Of a DNA stretch of 64,000 nucleotides, positions 10,948 to 23,493 are shown in pieces. Position numbers and translations under genes: made by a program. Each line of letters starts with the position of its first letter. The first letter of the stretch is position 1. Below the pieces are notes generated by a model. The model worked only from the letters and a program-made list of their open reading frames with translations. It had not been told where the DNA came from and made no database searches. This DNA is from Neurospora intermedia (lineage: Eukaryota; Ascomycota; Sordariomycetes; Sordariales; Sordariaceae), in contig BTPP01000011.1 of the NCBI GenBank assembly GCA_037102815.1, positions 186,001 to 250,000 on the forward strand, in the 5' to 3' direction.

Positions 10948-12747
10948 ATGGCGGACCCGAAATTCAACGTGTCCGTGTCGACCCTTGAGATCGACCACAT
11001 GAACAACAGCCTGGATATGGAGTTGCCGAGTTTGTTCGTGCCGACTCCCGCAACTGAGAGCGAGAACGAAAGCAGCAGCGAAAGCCAGCACGAGAGCGGC
11101 CATGATAACACCATGAGAAACGACGGCGAGCTGGAGACTGACAAGGCAGCCACCTCGGCCGCTACACCGGCCCCAAGCGCCCCGGCTTTCGACATCGTCG
11201 AGGCTGCTGAAGCCCTCCTCGCCCAAGCTAAGAAGCTCAAAGCGACTATCGAAAGCAAGCTTACCCCTCCCCCCAGCTCTCCTGAGTCGGCAAATCATGC
11301 GCCTCTTCCTTCGTCGCCTGAGGAGATCGCTCTTCGCCAGCGCATCGCGAAACTAGGCAAGAAGATTGCCTTTGAGACCGCACCACCTATGGACTCGCTC
11401 AAGTCGGATTGGGTCACTGTAAGCTCGCCCCGTTCCCCCATTCCAATCCACAACCGTTGCAGCCTGGCTGACAGACCCGTGTAACAGATTGCCGACGTCG
11501 CAGCCTGGAACATCTTCCTGCACTGGCGCGCCTTTGACCACATTCCTCTCACGGGCTCCATCTCCATCGCCGACCTCGCCCGTGCTGTCAACTCCGACGA
11601 GTCTCTCGTTTCCCGCATCGCCTGCATGTTAATCTCCACCGGCAAACTCATCGGCTCTCGTCTCGACGGTGAAAAAGAGCAAGGACCACCCACTCACGTC
11701 TCCCACAGCCGCATCTCCCGCCTTCTTCGTACCAACACTTCTCCGGCCACCGCTGCCCTCGCCATCGTTAGTTTCGGCAACGGCATGAAGGGCTTCGCAA
11801 AGTGGCCCGAGTACTTTTCCACCTACGACAGACACGAACCCCACCCATCGGATCAGGAGATCTTGATTCATCATAGTAATGGCATTGTCGTGACGACCAA
11901 GAGACGCGGCGCACAAGACGGTAATCACACAAGCTACATCCCGACGCCCTTCTCTCTCGGCTGGGGCCACCCGGCCCTGGCGCCGTGGGAAGTCAAAGCC
12001 CGCTATCCGGAGTACGCGCGCCATTTTGAGATGGCGATGGCGGCTAAGAGTAAGGGCGCTTTGGGCGGCGATTTGGGCGTTGGCGGATATCGCGGTATCA
12101 ACTCTAAGTATCCGGCCAGGAAGTTCACGCTTGAATGGCTTGCCGAAGCTGCCATGCAGAAGCTGGAGCTGTATGATTTTCTCGGAGATGTCAAGATGTA
12201 TTTGAAGCCCCTGGTAGTCGACGTCGGCGGCGGACTGGGTCACTTCCTAGCCAACCTCCTGGCTAAGGTCCCGGAGGTCAAACCGGAGCATTGCATCTTG
12301 CAGGACAGGCCCGAGGTTATTGCCCAAGTCGCAAAGAACATCGAGAGTGGAGATGAGAAGTTGAAGGGTGTCAAGACCATGGCACATGATTTCTTCCAGT
12401 CCCAACCTGAGGAAGCCAAGGGAGCAGCGGTCTACGTCGTCCGTCGTGTGTTACTGGACTATTGCGATGAGCAGGCCGTGTGTATTCTGAAGCATTTGAA
12501 GTGTGCGCTTGGAAACTTTGGAAGAATCGTCATCATGGAGGGAGTCCTGCTGGACAAGCCGACGCCGGAGAATCGGTTGGTGGACATGGTGATGATGAAC
12601 CTGGGAGGCAAGTTGAGGAACGAGGAGGGTTACAGGAAGCTGTGTAAGGAGGCTGGCCTGGAGGTTACGGGATACTGGGTGGATGTGGAGGGCGCGAGTT
12701 GCGTTGTTGAGTGTGTCAAGGATGGCACTGATGGCTCTGAGGAGTGA
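10948..12747 (+). CDS. SAM-dependent O-methyltransferase
   Basis: Two exons, 10948-11418 and 11488-12747, separated by a 69-nt phase-0 intron (GTAAGC..CAG); about 576 residues. The first 155 residues are Ser/Glu/Pro-rich with a possible coiled segment (VEAAEALLAQAKKLKATIE) and are not part of the usual enzyme. After the intron comes a winged-helix dimerisation region (GSISIADLARAV) and then the Rossmann methyltransferase: the SAM loop VVDVGGGLGHF at about residues 399-409, ILQDRPEVI after it, and a C-terminal RNEEGYRKL segment typical of fungal and plant-type caffeate/sterigmatocystin-like OMTs. The expected catalytic His is not obvious at its usual place (VRRVLLDYCD is found where HxVLHDW-like sequence is common), so activity is uncertain. 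Likely substrate: a small phenolic or polyketide. Confidence 0.85.
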
Positions 12748-13675
12748 TCAAACTCTGCTTATTGGGGTTCAACAACAGTGAGGACGCCAATTTGCATGAT
12801 AGGAGTTGAAAGAAGCGAAGGAAGAGGAAAGGAAAGAAAGGCTTGGAAGAAAGAGATGGGGAGTAGAGCCACTGGCGGGAGTGTCAATGCCAGGGTTCAA
12901 GGTGCACATATCTCAGGGTTACGTATGTACATTTTCCACATCTGGAGCCCCCACTCAAGCGGGCAAACTGGTGATGACTTTACACCACCTTCCATAGCTG
13001 TAAATAACCAGGTCCCTAAATCATAAACTCAATCGGTTCCATTTCATTGACCAATGCAATCTTATAAAGCCCTTGCCGTCAGTTTCTCCTGTGGAAAGAG
13101 TTTCATATTTTCCCTTTGTACAAGGTCGTTTCCTTTTTGCCAGCGGACTATCGATAGTGACGTCACCGCTACCCCACATCCATCGGCGATGAACCGCCCG
13201 TTGGCCGTTCCTGAGATTTGAGTGCCGATTGCAAATGCAACAACCCGTTGATCGGTGACGACAACCTCAGGATTGGAGCACGTAAACAGCATCATTTGGC
13301 ATCATTGATTTACGCAGCACCTAGGTTGAACCGGAGCATTTGCTACGGGAAGTTGGGAAGGGAAGGACAGAGGCGGAGGTGAGAGACAGAAGGCGAGAGA
13401 TGGACATGATGAAAGGGTGAGGGTGAAGGGTTATATGAAGGAAGGAAGACTGTTATTTAGTCCAGATGTGAAACGAAAGGAAGGAAAAACAATTAATCGG
13501 TTTTGTTCTGTGTTACCTCTCATCGACGACCAATCTACAATTCGGCCAGACACCAGTTCTTGAAGCCGCTTCAAGAGAAAAAGCAAACACCAGCAACAGC
13601 TGACGTAAACAACGAAACAACCCTCGCGCATTCCAACCCGCAGCTTGATACACAGCTCGAACCGCAGCACAGCAT
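12748..13675. other. intergenic
   Basis: No gene supported on either strand. The last 200 bp are probably the leader of the GFA-type gene. Confidence 0.55.
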
Positions 13676-14688
13676 ATGCTTCTCGCCCGCCGCGCGTTAC
13701 ACCCCTCATCTACCCATTTTCCATTTTCCAAAACCATCACTCTTCCCATTACCGCCCGCTTCATCTCATCAACCCCCACCGGATTCACCACCAACTTCAA
13801 AATGTCCCCCAGCAACAACAACAGCAAACAAGAGGGAGGGGAGGAACCTCACCAATACCAATCCGGCAACCGCACCGACCGCCCCGAAGACGAATGGAAG
13901 TTCCGCGCGCCGTACAAGATCCACGACAAGGGCGAAGATTTCAAAGTCAAGTGGCGGGGCAAGTGCCATTGCGGGGCGGTGCAGTATGAGTTGAGCAGGG
14001 AGAAGCCGTTGGCGAGCAAGTATTGTCATTGTACGACTTGTCAAAGGATGCATGGGGTGAGTTTATGTCTTTTCTTCTATTCTCAAACAAAACGAAAAAA
14101 AATAGCGGAGGAAAGAAAATAAATCGAGCGTAGCGAGGAAAGAAAAGAAGGGGGGGGAGGGGGGGAAGAACAAGAAGAAGAAGTGGCTAACAGTATCCAA
14201 AAAATTGTAAACAGGCCCCCTTCCAATGGGCAGCCATCTTCCACAAGTCCGACATCAACTTCACCAACGGCCACCACGATCTGGGGTGGTACGACCCAAC
14301 CGCCAAGTCGACCACACACCACTTACCCTGTAAAGTGCAATGCGCCTACTGCCGCACGCCCATCATGGACGAAGGGCGCAACATGATTTTGCTGTTTCCG
14401 ACGCTGATTGAAGGGATTAATTCCCCAGAGGGGAAAAAAGCGTTTGAAGTGCAGAGTCACATGTTTTACCCCCAAAGGGTGGTGGATATCAAGGATGGAA
14501 AACCCAAGTTCAAGGGATTGGCGGATGAAACGAATCTGGTGGATGAGGAGACGGGGGAGGAGGTGGTGGGGAGTTGTCCCAAGGAGAAGGAGAAGAGGAA
14601 GAGGGAGGAGGAGGGGGATAGGGAGGGGAAGGATGGGGAAAATGGGGAGGGGGAGAAGAAGGAAAAGAAGGAGAAAAAGGATGAGTGA
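13676..14688 (+). CDS. GFA/CENP-V-family zinc protein
   Basis: Two exons, 13676-14056 and 14215-14688, separated by a 158-nt phase-0 intron; about 284 residues. The core is the GFA (glutathione-dependent formaldehyde-activating/CENP-V) fold with its Cys pairs: GKCHCGAVQYE, CHCTTC before the intron, and CAYCRTP after it. Members bind two zinc ions; the cellular substrate in fungi is generally unknown. I chose the first ATG because the resulting N-terminus (LLARRALH, ITARFISSTP) looks like a mitochondrial presequence; the ATG at 13802 would give a cytosolic form starting just before an Asn/Gln-rich stretch, so dual targeting is possible. The last 45 residues are an almost pure Lys/Glu tail encoded by purine-only DNA. 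Confidence 0.82.
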
Positions 14689-14766
14689 TGGGGCCGTCGA
14701 AGGAAATTTTGATGGGAAGGAGAGGCGTTGAGGTATGAGCATAAGCAATGAGTTTACCACACTTTG

Positions 14767-14811
14767 TTTTACTATCAGTGGTTTTACTATCAGTGGTTTT
14801 ACTATCAGTGG
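14767..14811 (+). repeat. three tandem 15-mers
   Basis: The unit TTTTACTATCAGTGG is repeated three times without a mismatch, 79 bp after the stop codon of the GFA-type gene. Confidence 0.9.
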
Positions 14812-17800
14812 TATTTGACGATGGTGTTGCAGAACAGTGAAGGACAGTCAGCCGAAGAACGTCGACCTCGACATCGACAGTAATCAACGGTATTGTATCG
14901 ATATCGGCACACCACGAACAGTCTGCACTACATCATACCATCAAGCGATGCGAGTTGAGCGTTCTAGTATGCCGTGCATCGTTCAGCTACCCGATATATC
15001 GATGAACTACATGGAGTGCCTGGTTACCGTACCAACATATACATCAGTTGCAAATAGGTAAACATTACAGGTGTGCGACGGTAATCGATCCGGGTGGTGA
15101 TGATGATGGTTCACGGTGCATGGTGTACGGTTAGGGCTGCCAAAGTTTAATCTGACGGTGAGGTAGGTGATCCTCGAGCGGCATGCTATAGTACAGATAC
15201 TCGAACTCCGTTACTAGATTACTCGGATTCAAGACGTGGGACGTAGTACTTCGGTTCATCGTCGATAAGTCGGTAAGTCAGTTGCGACGGTCGGTGATAC
15301 CAGAGAGCGGGACGCAGAACGGACACTGGCTGGAGTCTACCAGTAGTTGTTTTCTCGAGGGTTCCTCAAAGAAGGTTTGAGTTTTGTAGTGTGCGAGTTT
15401 CGTACGCCGTTGCGCATGTAGACATGCGGGTGGCTGTCGAGAGACTTGGGTGAGTAAGACATGAGGAAGCCGATACCGGCATTGCGAAATGATTGTTTGT
15501 GGTGTAAATGGGGTCAGGTCAGATGGATGGTAATTTGAGGCCTGGGAGCCAGAGGTTAAAGAGTTTCACGAAGTCACGATGATATGGAAGAGGCTGATCC
15601 AGTGAGCTGCCCGGCTGCCGAACGCTGAAACAACGTGGCAGTGATAAGAACCTGCGACAAGAAGAAACGACCGATGAGGAACGGACGAAAAGGGCCGGAT
15701 CGGATTGCTTCACGGTTGGCCAGACCCTCCGAGTCCAGCAGGCGTGTGATTCTGGAAAGAACCGAAAAGAGTCAATATCGGCTGCTCTGCGGTCGCTATA
15801 TCGAATGTTGTTCAGAGGCAATCGATAATGAGTTTGTAGAGAAATATCGGATGCGACCGCACTTCTATGTTAGTTTGACTGGGCGCGCGTTTGACTGCAT
15901 CGCAAAGGATGTGGCCGTGGGGTCGATGATGGATGAGAAAGGTCTCGACTGTCGAGGTTCATATCGAGTTCAGCAGGAGGGGGACTTTGATGGGTCGGTG
16001 TTGCGATTATAACATATTGAAGCTGTAATGTTACGCGAATGTGTTAGTGCTATATCATACCACCCCAGTGAGTGCAACTGGACCTAACCAGCACAAGAAT
16101 CTTATCGCACGAAACGGACAACGGGGTTCATTTCACCGACAAGATAACGACATTAACAACACCCGACGACGGGAAGAAGCGAGAACCAACCGCTCATCCA
16201 TTCTGGGAAGAAATGGCTCGTCATTGGTCGGCATCGTTCAGTACTCACTCCAGTACTCAATTACACTTCAGCTGCTGTCTATAATTGACATACTTCAGTC
16301 TGATATTCATGTTGTTTCTCACGCATGTCGGGTCGCTGGTGTCGCATCGTCAATGTTGGTTGTGTGCCGTGTTCACGTTGTGTTTCTCGTTTGGAGATTT
16401 GGAGATTGATTGACCGCGGGGTGCCGGCCGGGAGCAAGCAAGCATTTTGCGGCAACTCGGTGATAAGCGCGGCAATCCTTTTGACTGGGGGACTATAACC
16501 CTAACCCGTAGATGATTGCGCCATGGGCACACAGACCGGTAGTCCGGTCGCGGCCCCGGACATGGAATGATATTCGCGGAGAAAGTCTGGAGATCTCGGG
16601 GGTGGTTATCGTATGTAACCCGGGGTTGCACGTGCGATTTTGGTTTTGGCGGGGTTTTAGAGTGTGTGTCTGTGTGTCTGTGTGTTATTTTTTTCTAGAA
16701 AAGATTGAAGATCATTGGAAATTGGGCAACGTCGAGGTCGGTGAAGAGAATCCCCCTCTGAAACGTGAGTGACTCTCGGACGCGGCGACCGGGTTCGGAA
16801 TTCTCCGAGCGAGAAACACGGGATTGAAGAGAGTCAAAGGGATTGGGGATACCTACACTACTAGATTGATATGATGTCTGGGCGTTGAAGGCGGTGACTT
16901 GGGCGGTGACCCCCCGACTGAGTCGCTACGGTAGATTGTTGCTCGATCACGATGCTCGATTCGCGAGATCCGGGGGGCACATGGAGGGATGGGGAGGGCA
17001 ATTGGAGGCTCAATTCTTTTGGTCTGATGTTTTGATGTTTTGCTTGCCGGCCTTGCCCGGGGGTGGCGGTGAGTGTATGTATGTGCACTTTGACATCCTT
17101 GATATGTATGCAACATCTACCAGAGACACGAGTGTTCCAGTTCTACATGTGATTCTTTGCGATACCTTTTCACGCATTTTGGGGTTTAGGTCTCAGGTAG
17201 CTGAGTTGCCAGTTTCCATGACCGCCACCAAAAGCGAATAGTCTGCGTGGAAAAGGGGATCGATCGCTTTTGTCATCGGTCCATCTTCGGTGTCTTTTGT
17301 CTTCTCTTTTGACACCTGATAACTTTTCTTTCTGATTCTATTCCCAGAACGCACTTGATCCCCACCAGCTACACTAGTAGTCCTCACGTTACGAGCTGGT
17401 AATATCCCCCGTCAGACCCCCCCCTGACCAGCGTTACACAAACGAGCATCCAGGCATCATCTACACGTGTACAGCTGGCGCAATTGAAAGGGAAAAAGAA
17501 GCTTCCTTGGTTTGTCGCACTCTGGATTTTGCTAGCGCTGAGCTTACTTGGCTCAATTACGTCAGGTCACTTGGCCCATGCTTAGGTTTGGTCTGGCTTT
17601 GTCTGCACTGGAACCCCAAAAGGTACATTTGCTAGGGTACATACTGTAGTGCCATGTAGTGTACCTTGCTGCCTGCCTGCCTGCCTGCCTCCGTCTGCAT
17701 CGTCGATTGTTTACTTACCTCTACGGTAGTTCTTCAATAGTGGTGGTTGGAATCAGATAAGGGAGCAAAGCGATCAATTCGAGACCAAATTCAATTCCTC

Positions 17801-19079
17801 AAATTGCTATTCTGGGCACATGATGCTCAAGCAAGCGAGGGCTTTCATTTCCCAGTTTGGATCATTAGTTTGATGGCGACTGGGGAGCGGACTGGAGTGT
17901 GTACCTACCCCGCCATCCCCTCCACCACGGGCATTATTTGAGGTGCTTCCCCCAGTCTTTCCCCCCCCCCTCTGATCCCCCCTCGTGGCCGGTCATTCGG
18001 CCGTTCATCCAATGGACATGCCTGTATGCGGATCCTCGGGCCCATATGCGGAAGCCATAGACAATTTAATCTTTCTTTGGACAGTCTCCTAGAAGAAATA
18101 TTCTGTCCAGACCTGGCGACAATGACAACATCTTGATGGTGCCCTTTGCCGCACCGTGACACCGAGAATGGGGCTCCTTTGTTTGTAGAGCTGAGACTAC
18201 GTACACTACAGTACTACAGACTTGCAGTCGCACCGAGGAGAGAGCACCGTGACAGCATGGCATGACATGCCGTGACTACATACAGCCCAAAGCTTGGGTC
18301 CAGAACGCCGTCTAGCTGAAAGGTCCGACTGAAGGTTTGAAAAGGAGGGTGGATGAGGGGCATTTCTGAAAAGAGATCAATATCAGATTGATGGGTGGCA
18401 TGAGCAGTACGGAAACTGTTGGTTGGGCACCTTTGTTCCATGCTCATGCTGCATATCTGATTGCTTCGAGCCTCATCTGTACTACCTACCTCTATACAAT
18501 AAAGACAGAGAGCAAGTCAGGAGCGGAAGGAAGTACTGCTATAAGAACCAAAGCTGACCGGGACATTTCAGATTGGTGCCCCACCAACAGAAGCTTCGAC
18601 TCGATCAAAGAAACCTGAAGCATTCCATTCCCGTCACTCAGTCAGGTCTCTGTTGTCAACTTGAGATTGCATTCATTCAAAGCACTAATCCCTCCTGCTT
18701 CCTGTCTGCTGCTGTCACTCTCTGCTTGTTGCCGTCCTTCCAGGCTGCATCCTCCCAAGTTGCCTCGCACTGCATGAGAGGAACGAAGGAGAAGGAAAGA
18801 AAAAGTTCCCCCCAAAACTGGAAGCACAGACCACTTCCTGGTTTAAACTGCACTCAGTGGGCTCTTCCCCTGGCTACCCGCTGTTCCTGTCCACTCCACC
18901 ACCGGTACCAGCTTCCTTGTCGCACCCCTTGCTCCCAGCCGACAGGATCCCTGCTGGTCGACGACGGCGTGCATCGACATCGGGATCCATTTGGAAGCTG
19001 AGAAGGCCAGCGAGACAGTGAAAGCAGGAAGAAGTGTCTCGCTGGGTGACGCATTGACAGGTCCCGGCCCATTCAGTTC

Positions 19080-19561
19080 CACGGCATCATTCCAGTCGTT
19101 GACAGCCACACAGTCACCGCCCGCCCAACCCTACTGCGACTGCGACTGCGACTGCGACTCCAACTCCAAGGCTCCTCCTTCCTTCCTTCCTTCTATTGAC
19201 TACCACTACCTACTACTACACCTTCCTTGCCCAACTTCTCTTTCGGGTTCCCAATCCCCCCTTCCTCCTTCTTCTTCCTCATCCTCCTCCTCCTCCTCCT
19301 TTTTCTCCTCCTCTCAACTTCCCCTCCATTCTTCCTTCCCTCCATTCTTACCCAAGAAACACAACCACAGGTCGCCTCGTCTCCTTCTCCCCCTCCCTCC
19401 CCTTAGTAGACCACTAGACCTGCTTCAGTCTTCATTTCGTCTCGTCTGCGATCTGTTTACATCTGTCCCGCTCTACATAATACCCACCCACTCACCCTTA
19501 TCGCACAAGACAGAGAGCGACGGCAAATCAGTCCGTCCTCACCTACCACACAACCGCCAAG
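19080..19561 (+). promoter_or_regulatory. pyrimidine-rich ATG-free leader of TPS2
   Basis: From 19021 to the start codon at 19562 there is no ATG on the plus strand, and long CT tracts (about 19180-19440) and a (GACTGC)n repeat at 19136-19163 are present. Such leaders are usual for strongly expressed fungal genes. I infer 5' UTR plus core promoter; no TATA box was assigned. Confidence 0.5.
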
Positions 19562-22500
19562 ATGACACAAGGACAGCAGCAGCAGCAGCAGCAGCAGCAC
19601 CGCATCGTGATACCCAGACCAGAAGCCTCGCGCACCGAATCTTCGCTCCCGGGCCATTTGCGCCCCTCGGTCATCAATGTGCCCGTCACTCCGGGCATCA
19701 GCCGCGAGGCCTACGAAGAACAGCTCACCGATATGCTCTCAGGTTCCACGGGTCCTGGCTACTTTGAGAGGCGAATTGACGAGCACGACATTGCCCGGTC
19801 GCCAGGCACCGTCGGCCTAGAAGAGACAGGAAGCGTGGACAGGCAGCTCGCGGTGGGTGCCGATGCCGGCAAGGACTTTATGCGCCGTCTGAGCACGGCC
19901 GTCACGGACTCCGGCGCGGCGCCCATTGGGAGCCAGGACTCCCTCTCCGACATCCGCCACAAGTTCCCCAACCTGTCGCTTAGCGGGAACATCATCTCAG
20001 CCACCTTCACAATCCCCCACCTGCTCAAGTACACCAAGGGCAGCGGCGAAAACGGCACCACGGGTTCCTGGGTAAGTTCACTTCGGATCATACTATCCAA
20101 GCTTTGGAAAGACAGTGAGAAAAACAGTGGGAAAACAGTGGGGCTGATGTCATGATGCGCAACTCCAACAGGATCTAAAACCCCGCCGGGGACAGTCGGC
20201 GCTTTTCGATTCGTTTTCGTACCTCTCGTCTGATGATGCCCCATGGAATCACACGGTTGTCGCCTGGACTGGCGAGATTGAGGAGGTCAAGTCCGCCCAG
20301 CACGCCGGCAAGGCGCCTGCTACCACGGTTGGCCAACCCTCGCTCAACCCCCTTTCCCGCCCCGTGCCCATCGATGGCAGCGTCACTCCCCCGGCCCACC
20401 CCACGGCAGACGGCCTCTGGATTCCCAAGGAAGACATGCACTTGCTGGAGCACGACCTGTCGCACAACCGAAAGATCAAGACCGTCCCTGTCTGGCTCGC
20501 CGACGACATCGAGGGCCACGACGATGGCATCAGACTGAAGGACCAGGCCCGCTGGAGACGCTATGCCGAGCACTCCCTCTACACCCTTTTCCACTACAAG
20601 CAGAACGAGCCCGCCGATGGCCGCGCCGAAAGAATCCAGTGGGCTGACTACTACCGCATGAACCAAAAGTTCGCCAATAAGATCCTCGAAAATTACAAGC
20701 CGGGCGACATTGTCATTGTGCATGACTACAACCTGATGCTTCTGCCTAGCATGTTGCGCCAGCGGGCTCCCCACATGTACATTGCCTTTTTCCTGCATTC
20801 GCCCTTCCCCAGTTCCGAGTTCTTGCGCTGCCTCCCCAGGAGAAAGGAAGTCCTGGAGGGTGTCTTGGGCTCCAACCTGGTCGGCTTCCAGAGCTACAGC
20901 TACTCGCGCCATTTCGCCAGCTGCTGTACCCGCGTCCTTGGCTTCCCCTCCGATACTACCGGTGTCGAAGCCTACGGCACGCGTGTCGAGGTCGGCGTCT
21001 TCCCCATTGGTATCGACGCTATCAAAGTCGCTGCCGCTGCGTGGAAGCCGTCCGCCACTGCAAAGTACGAGGGGCTGAAGAAGATGTACGCCGGCAAGAA
21101 GCTCATTGTTGGCCGTGATAAGTTGGATAGCGTCCGTGGTGTTCCCCAGAAGCTCATGGCTTTTGAGCGCTTCCTCGAGCTCTACCCCGAGTGGAGGGAA
21201 AAGGTCGTTCTCATCCAGGTCACTTCGCCCACTAACATTGAGGAGGAAAAGGAGGATTCCGAGAACAAGATCTCCAGCCGTGTCAACGAGCTTGTCATGA
21301 AGATCAATGGCATGTACGGCTCACTTGGCGACACTCCTGTGCAGCATTACCCCCAGTACATTTCGCAAGATGAGTACTTTGCTTTGCTCCGTGCTGCCGA
21401 CATTGGCCTCATCACCTCGGTCAGAGACGGCATGAACACGACCTCGATGGAGTACATTATCTGCCAGCGTGACAATGCAGGCCCGCTCATTCTCTCCGAG
21501 TTCAGCGGTACCGCTGGCTCTCTCAAGGATGCCATCCACATCAACCCCTGGGATCTTACCGATGTCGCCAAGCAGATTAACAATGCTCTCACCATGTCGC
21601 AAGAGCGCCGCCAGAGTATCGAGAAGAGCTTGCTCGAGCACGTCACCAACAAGAACGTCCAGTTCTGGATCACCGGTCTCCTACGTCGCCTGATTAGTGT
21701 CCTCGCTAACAGAAAAGACATCATTGCCACTCCCCTGCTCGATCGCGCTACTATGCTCCGCAAGTACCGGGCGGCCAAGAAGCGTTTGTTCATGTTCGAC
21801 TACGACGGCACTCTCACACCCATTGTCAGGGAACCTAGCGCCGCCATCCCGTCGGAGCGCGTTATTAACAGCCTCAAGGCTCTGTCGGCCGATCCCCGCA
21901 ACGCCGTCTGGATCATTTCCGGCCGCGACCAGGAGTTCCTCCAGCAGCACCTTGGCCACATTACCGAGTTGGGCTTCAGCGCAGAGCATGGTAGTTTCAT
22001 GCGGCACCCGGGCTCGACGGAGTGGGAGAACCTTGCCGAGAAGTTTGATATGGGCTGGCAGGCCGAGGTTCTGGAAGTCTTCCAGAAGTACACCGACAAG
22101 ACTCCAGGTTAGTTCTTTGATTCCCCTTTGCTTACTAGAACAATGGCTAACATCAAGTTGCCCTAGGCTCCTTCATTGAACGCAAGCGCTGTGCTCTCAC
22201 CTGGCACTACCGCCTCGCCGATCCCGAGCAGGGTCTCCACATGGCTCGCGACTGCCAAAAGGAGCTCGAGACCACGGTCGGCCGCAAGTGGGACGTCGAG
22301 GTTATGGCGGGCAAGGCCAACCTTGAGGTGCGTCCCACGTTCATCAATAAGGGCGAGATCGCGAAGCGCCTCGTCACGGAGTACAATGCCGAGCTCAAGG
22401 CTCTTGCTGCCAAGTCTTCGGGGTCGCCAGACAAGGTTGCTTCCGAGAAGCTCGAGTTTGTGCTCTGCATGGGTGATGATTTCACCGATGAGGACATGTT

Positions 22501-22771
22501 CCGCAGCCTGAACGTGCTGTCTGGTCCTGGTGAAGATGCCGAGATTAAGCCCGAGAACTGCTTCACTGTCACGGTGGGCGCGAGCACCAAGGTTACGCTG
22601 GCTAGGTGGCATTTGCTGGAACCTGAGGATGTGATCGAGTGCGTGGCTCTTCTCGCTGGCGTTGGTGGTGCTGGCGCTGGCGGTGCTGGCGGTGTGCTGT
22701 CCATGGGAGAGGTCAACCTTGGAGCATTGAGCACGGTTGAGGATCACATTCCCGATGGTCAGACGCAGTAA
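19562..22771 (+). CDS. trehalose-6-phosphate phosphatase (TPS2-type)
   Basis: Three exons, 19562-20071, 20172-22107 and 22167-22771, give about 1016 residues; introns of 100 and 59 nt are phase 0 and phase 1. A poly-Gln start and a Ser-rich N-terminus precede a GT20 (trehalose-phosphate-synthase-like) domain, with VPVWLADDIEGHDDG, IVIVHDYNLMLLP (H354) and FFLHSPFPSSE, and a C-terminal HAD phosphatase with DYDGT (D713/D715), WIISGRD and GDDFTDEDMF. This order is that of yeast Tps2, the cytosolic phosphatase that completes trehalose synthesis in complex with the synthase. The TPS half is normally inactive in Tps2 but supports the complex. The C-terminus ends in a Gly/Ala run encoded by GGTGCTGGC repeats. 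Role: heat, desiccation and osmotic tolerance and spore germination. Confidence 0.93.
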
Positions 22772-23493
22772 GGGGTGTACAAAAAACCAAGAAAAAGGAC
22801 AACAAAGTAAAACCAAGGGAGGGAAAAGCAATGTATGGGATTAGATGGGTTGTTTTGTCACCAGTGGCTGGCCGGGCTGGGCTGGGACTGTTTTTTTGTT
22901 CATGTTCGTTGTGTTGATATTTTCCGAGCCCAGGCCTGATGCAGGCCGGTAATATCTGTATCCATTGTGCGCTGCGTTGCATTCTATGATTTCGAAGAGC
23001 GATGATATTGAAGGGCATGCCTTAGACAGAGATGGTGCGTTATAGGTAGACGGGGCTTGTGTTATGAGTTAATTCGGATCAGGAAGGGATCAAGTTTTCA
23101 CTATGGTAACTTTATAGTATATGTGTTCGCATAGGAGGTGATTTTAGAAGGAACATTGTCTTGAGGACTTCTCTGATAATTGTGGTGACATGATTTTTAC
23201 ATGTGTAAATGTGCACTCCCAAGTGGGATCAATGTTCGTGTTGATTGAACCCCACTTACGAGCCAGAACCGATTTCGACTTTTGAAGCTATTCACAGGTC
23301 TCGGCATTACTTGGCATCTGAATTATACGGCTTTTTGTTCATTATGCGGTTCCGAGATATTAAGTACATGTCATCCGTTGATGTCCTTGTCTTGTCTTGT
23401 CCATCGATTTCTGCTATCAACTCCAGATTTTGCAGAACCATTTTCTCTTTAATACCCCCCCTGACTGCCCTCCCAGACTACCTCAAGAGGAAT
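22772..23493. other. spacer between convergent genes
   Basis: 722 bp tail-to-tail spacer between TPS2 and the multicopper oxidase; presumably 3' UTRs. No gene seen. Confidence 0.55.

Larger units (their letters stand above)
14689..19561. other. 4.9 kb without a supportable gene
   Basis: Longest gene-free stretch of the window. Open frames reach 125-142 codons but none has domain character, codon regularity or convincing splice partners. Contents noted: three perfect tandem 15-mers at 14767-14811, AACCCTAACCCGT at 16497-16509, a (GCCT)n run near 17667-17690, TAGAGGTA copies at 17716 and 18487, and from about 19080 the pyrimidine-rich TPS2 leader. It may hold a long promoter or a non-coding transcript. 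Confidence 0.5.

Noticed and set aside
9112-14688. Secondary-metabolite cluster from 2OG oxygenase, O-methyltransferase and GFA-type genes
   Set aside because: No polyketide synthase, peptide synthetase, terpene cyclase, P450 or pathway regulator in the window; neighbourhood alone is not enough.
15635-16012. 125-codon plus-strand frame in the gene-free region
   Set aside because: Starts with ATG and has mixed composition, but no motif, no good start context and no splice partner.
18991-19767. 258-codon plus-strand frame ahead of TPS2
   Set aside because: Begins at a non-ATG codon, is low complexity, and overlaps the TPS2 start in a different frame. Better explained as 5' UTR.
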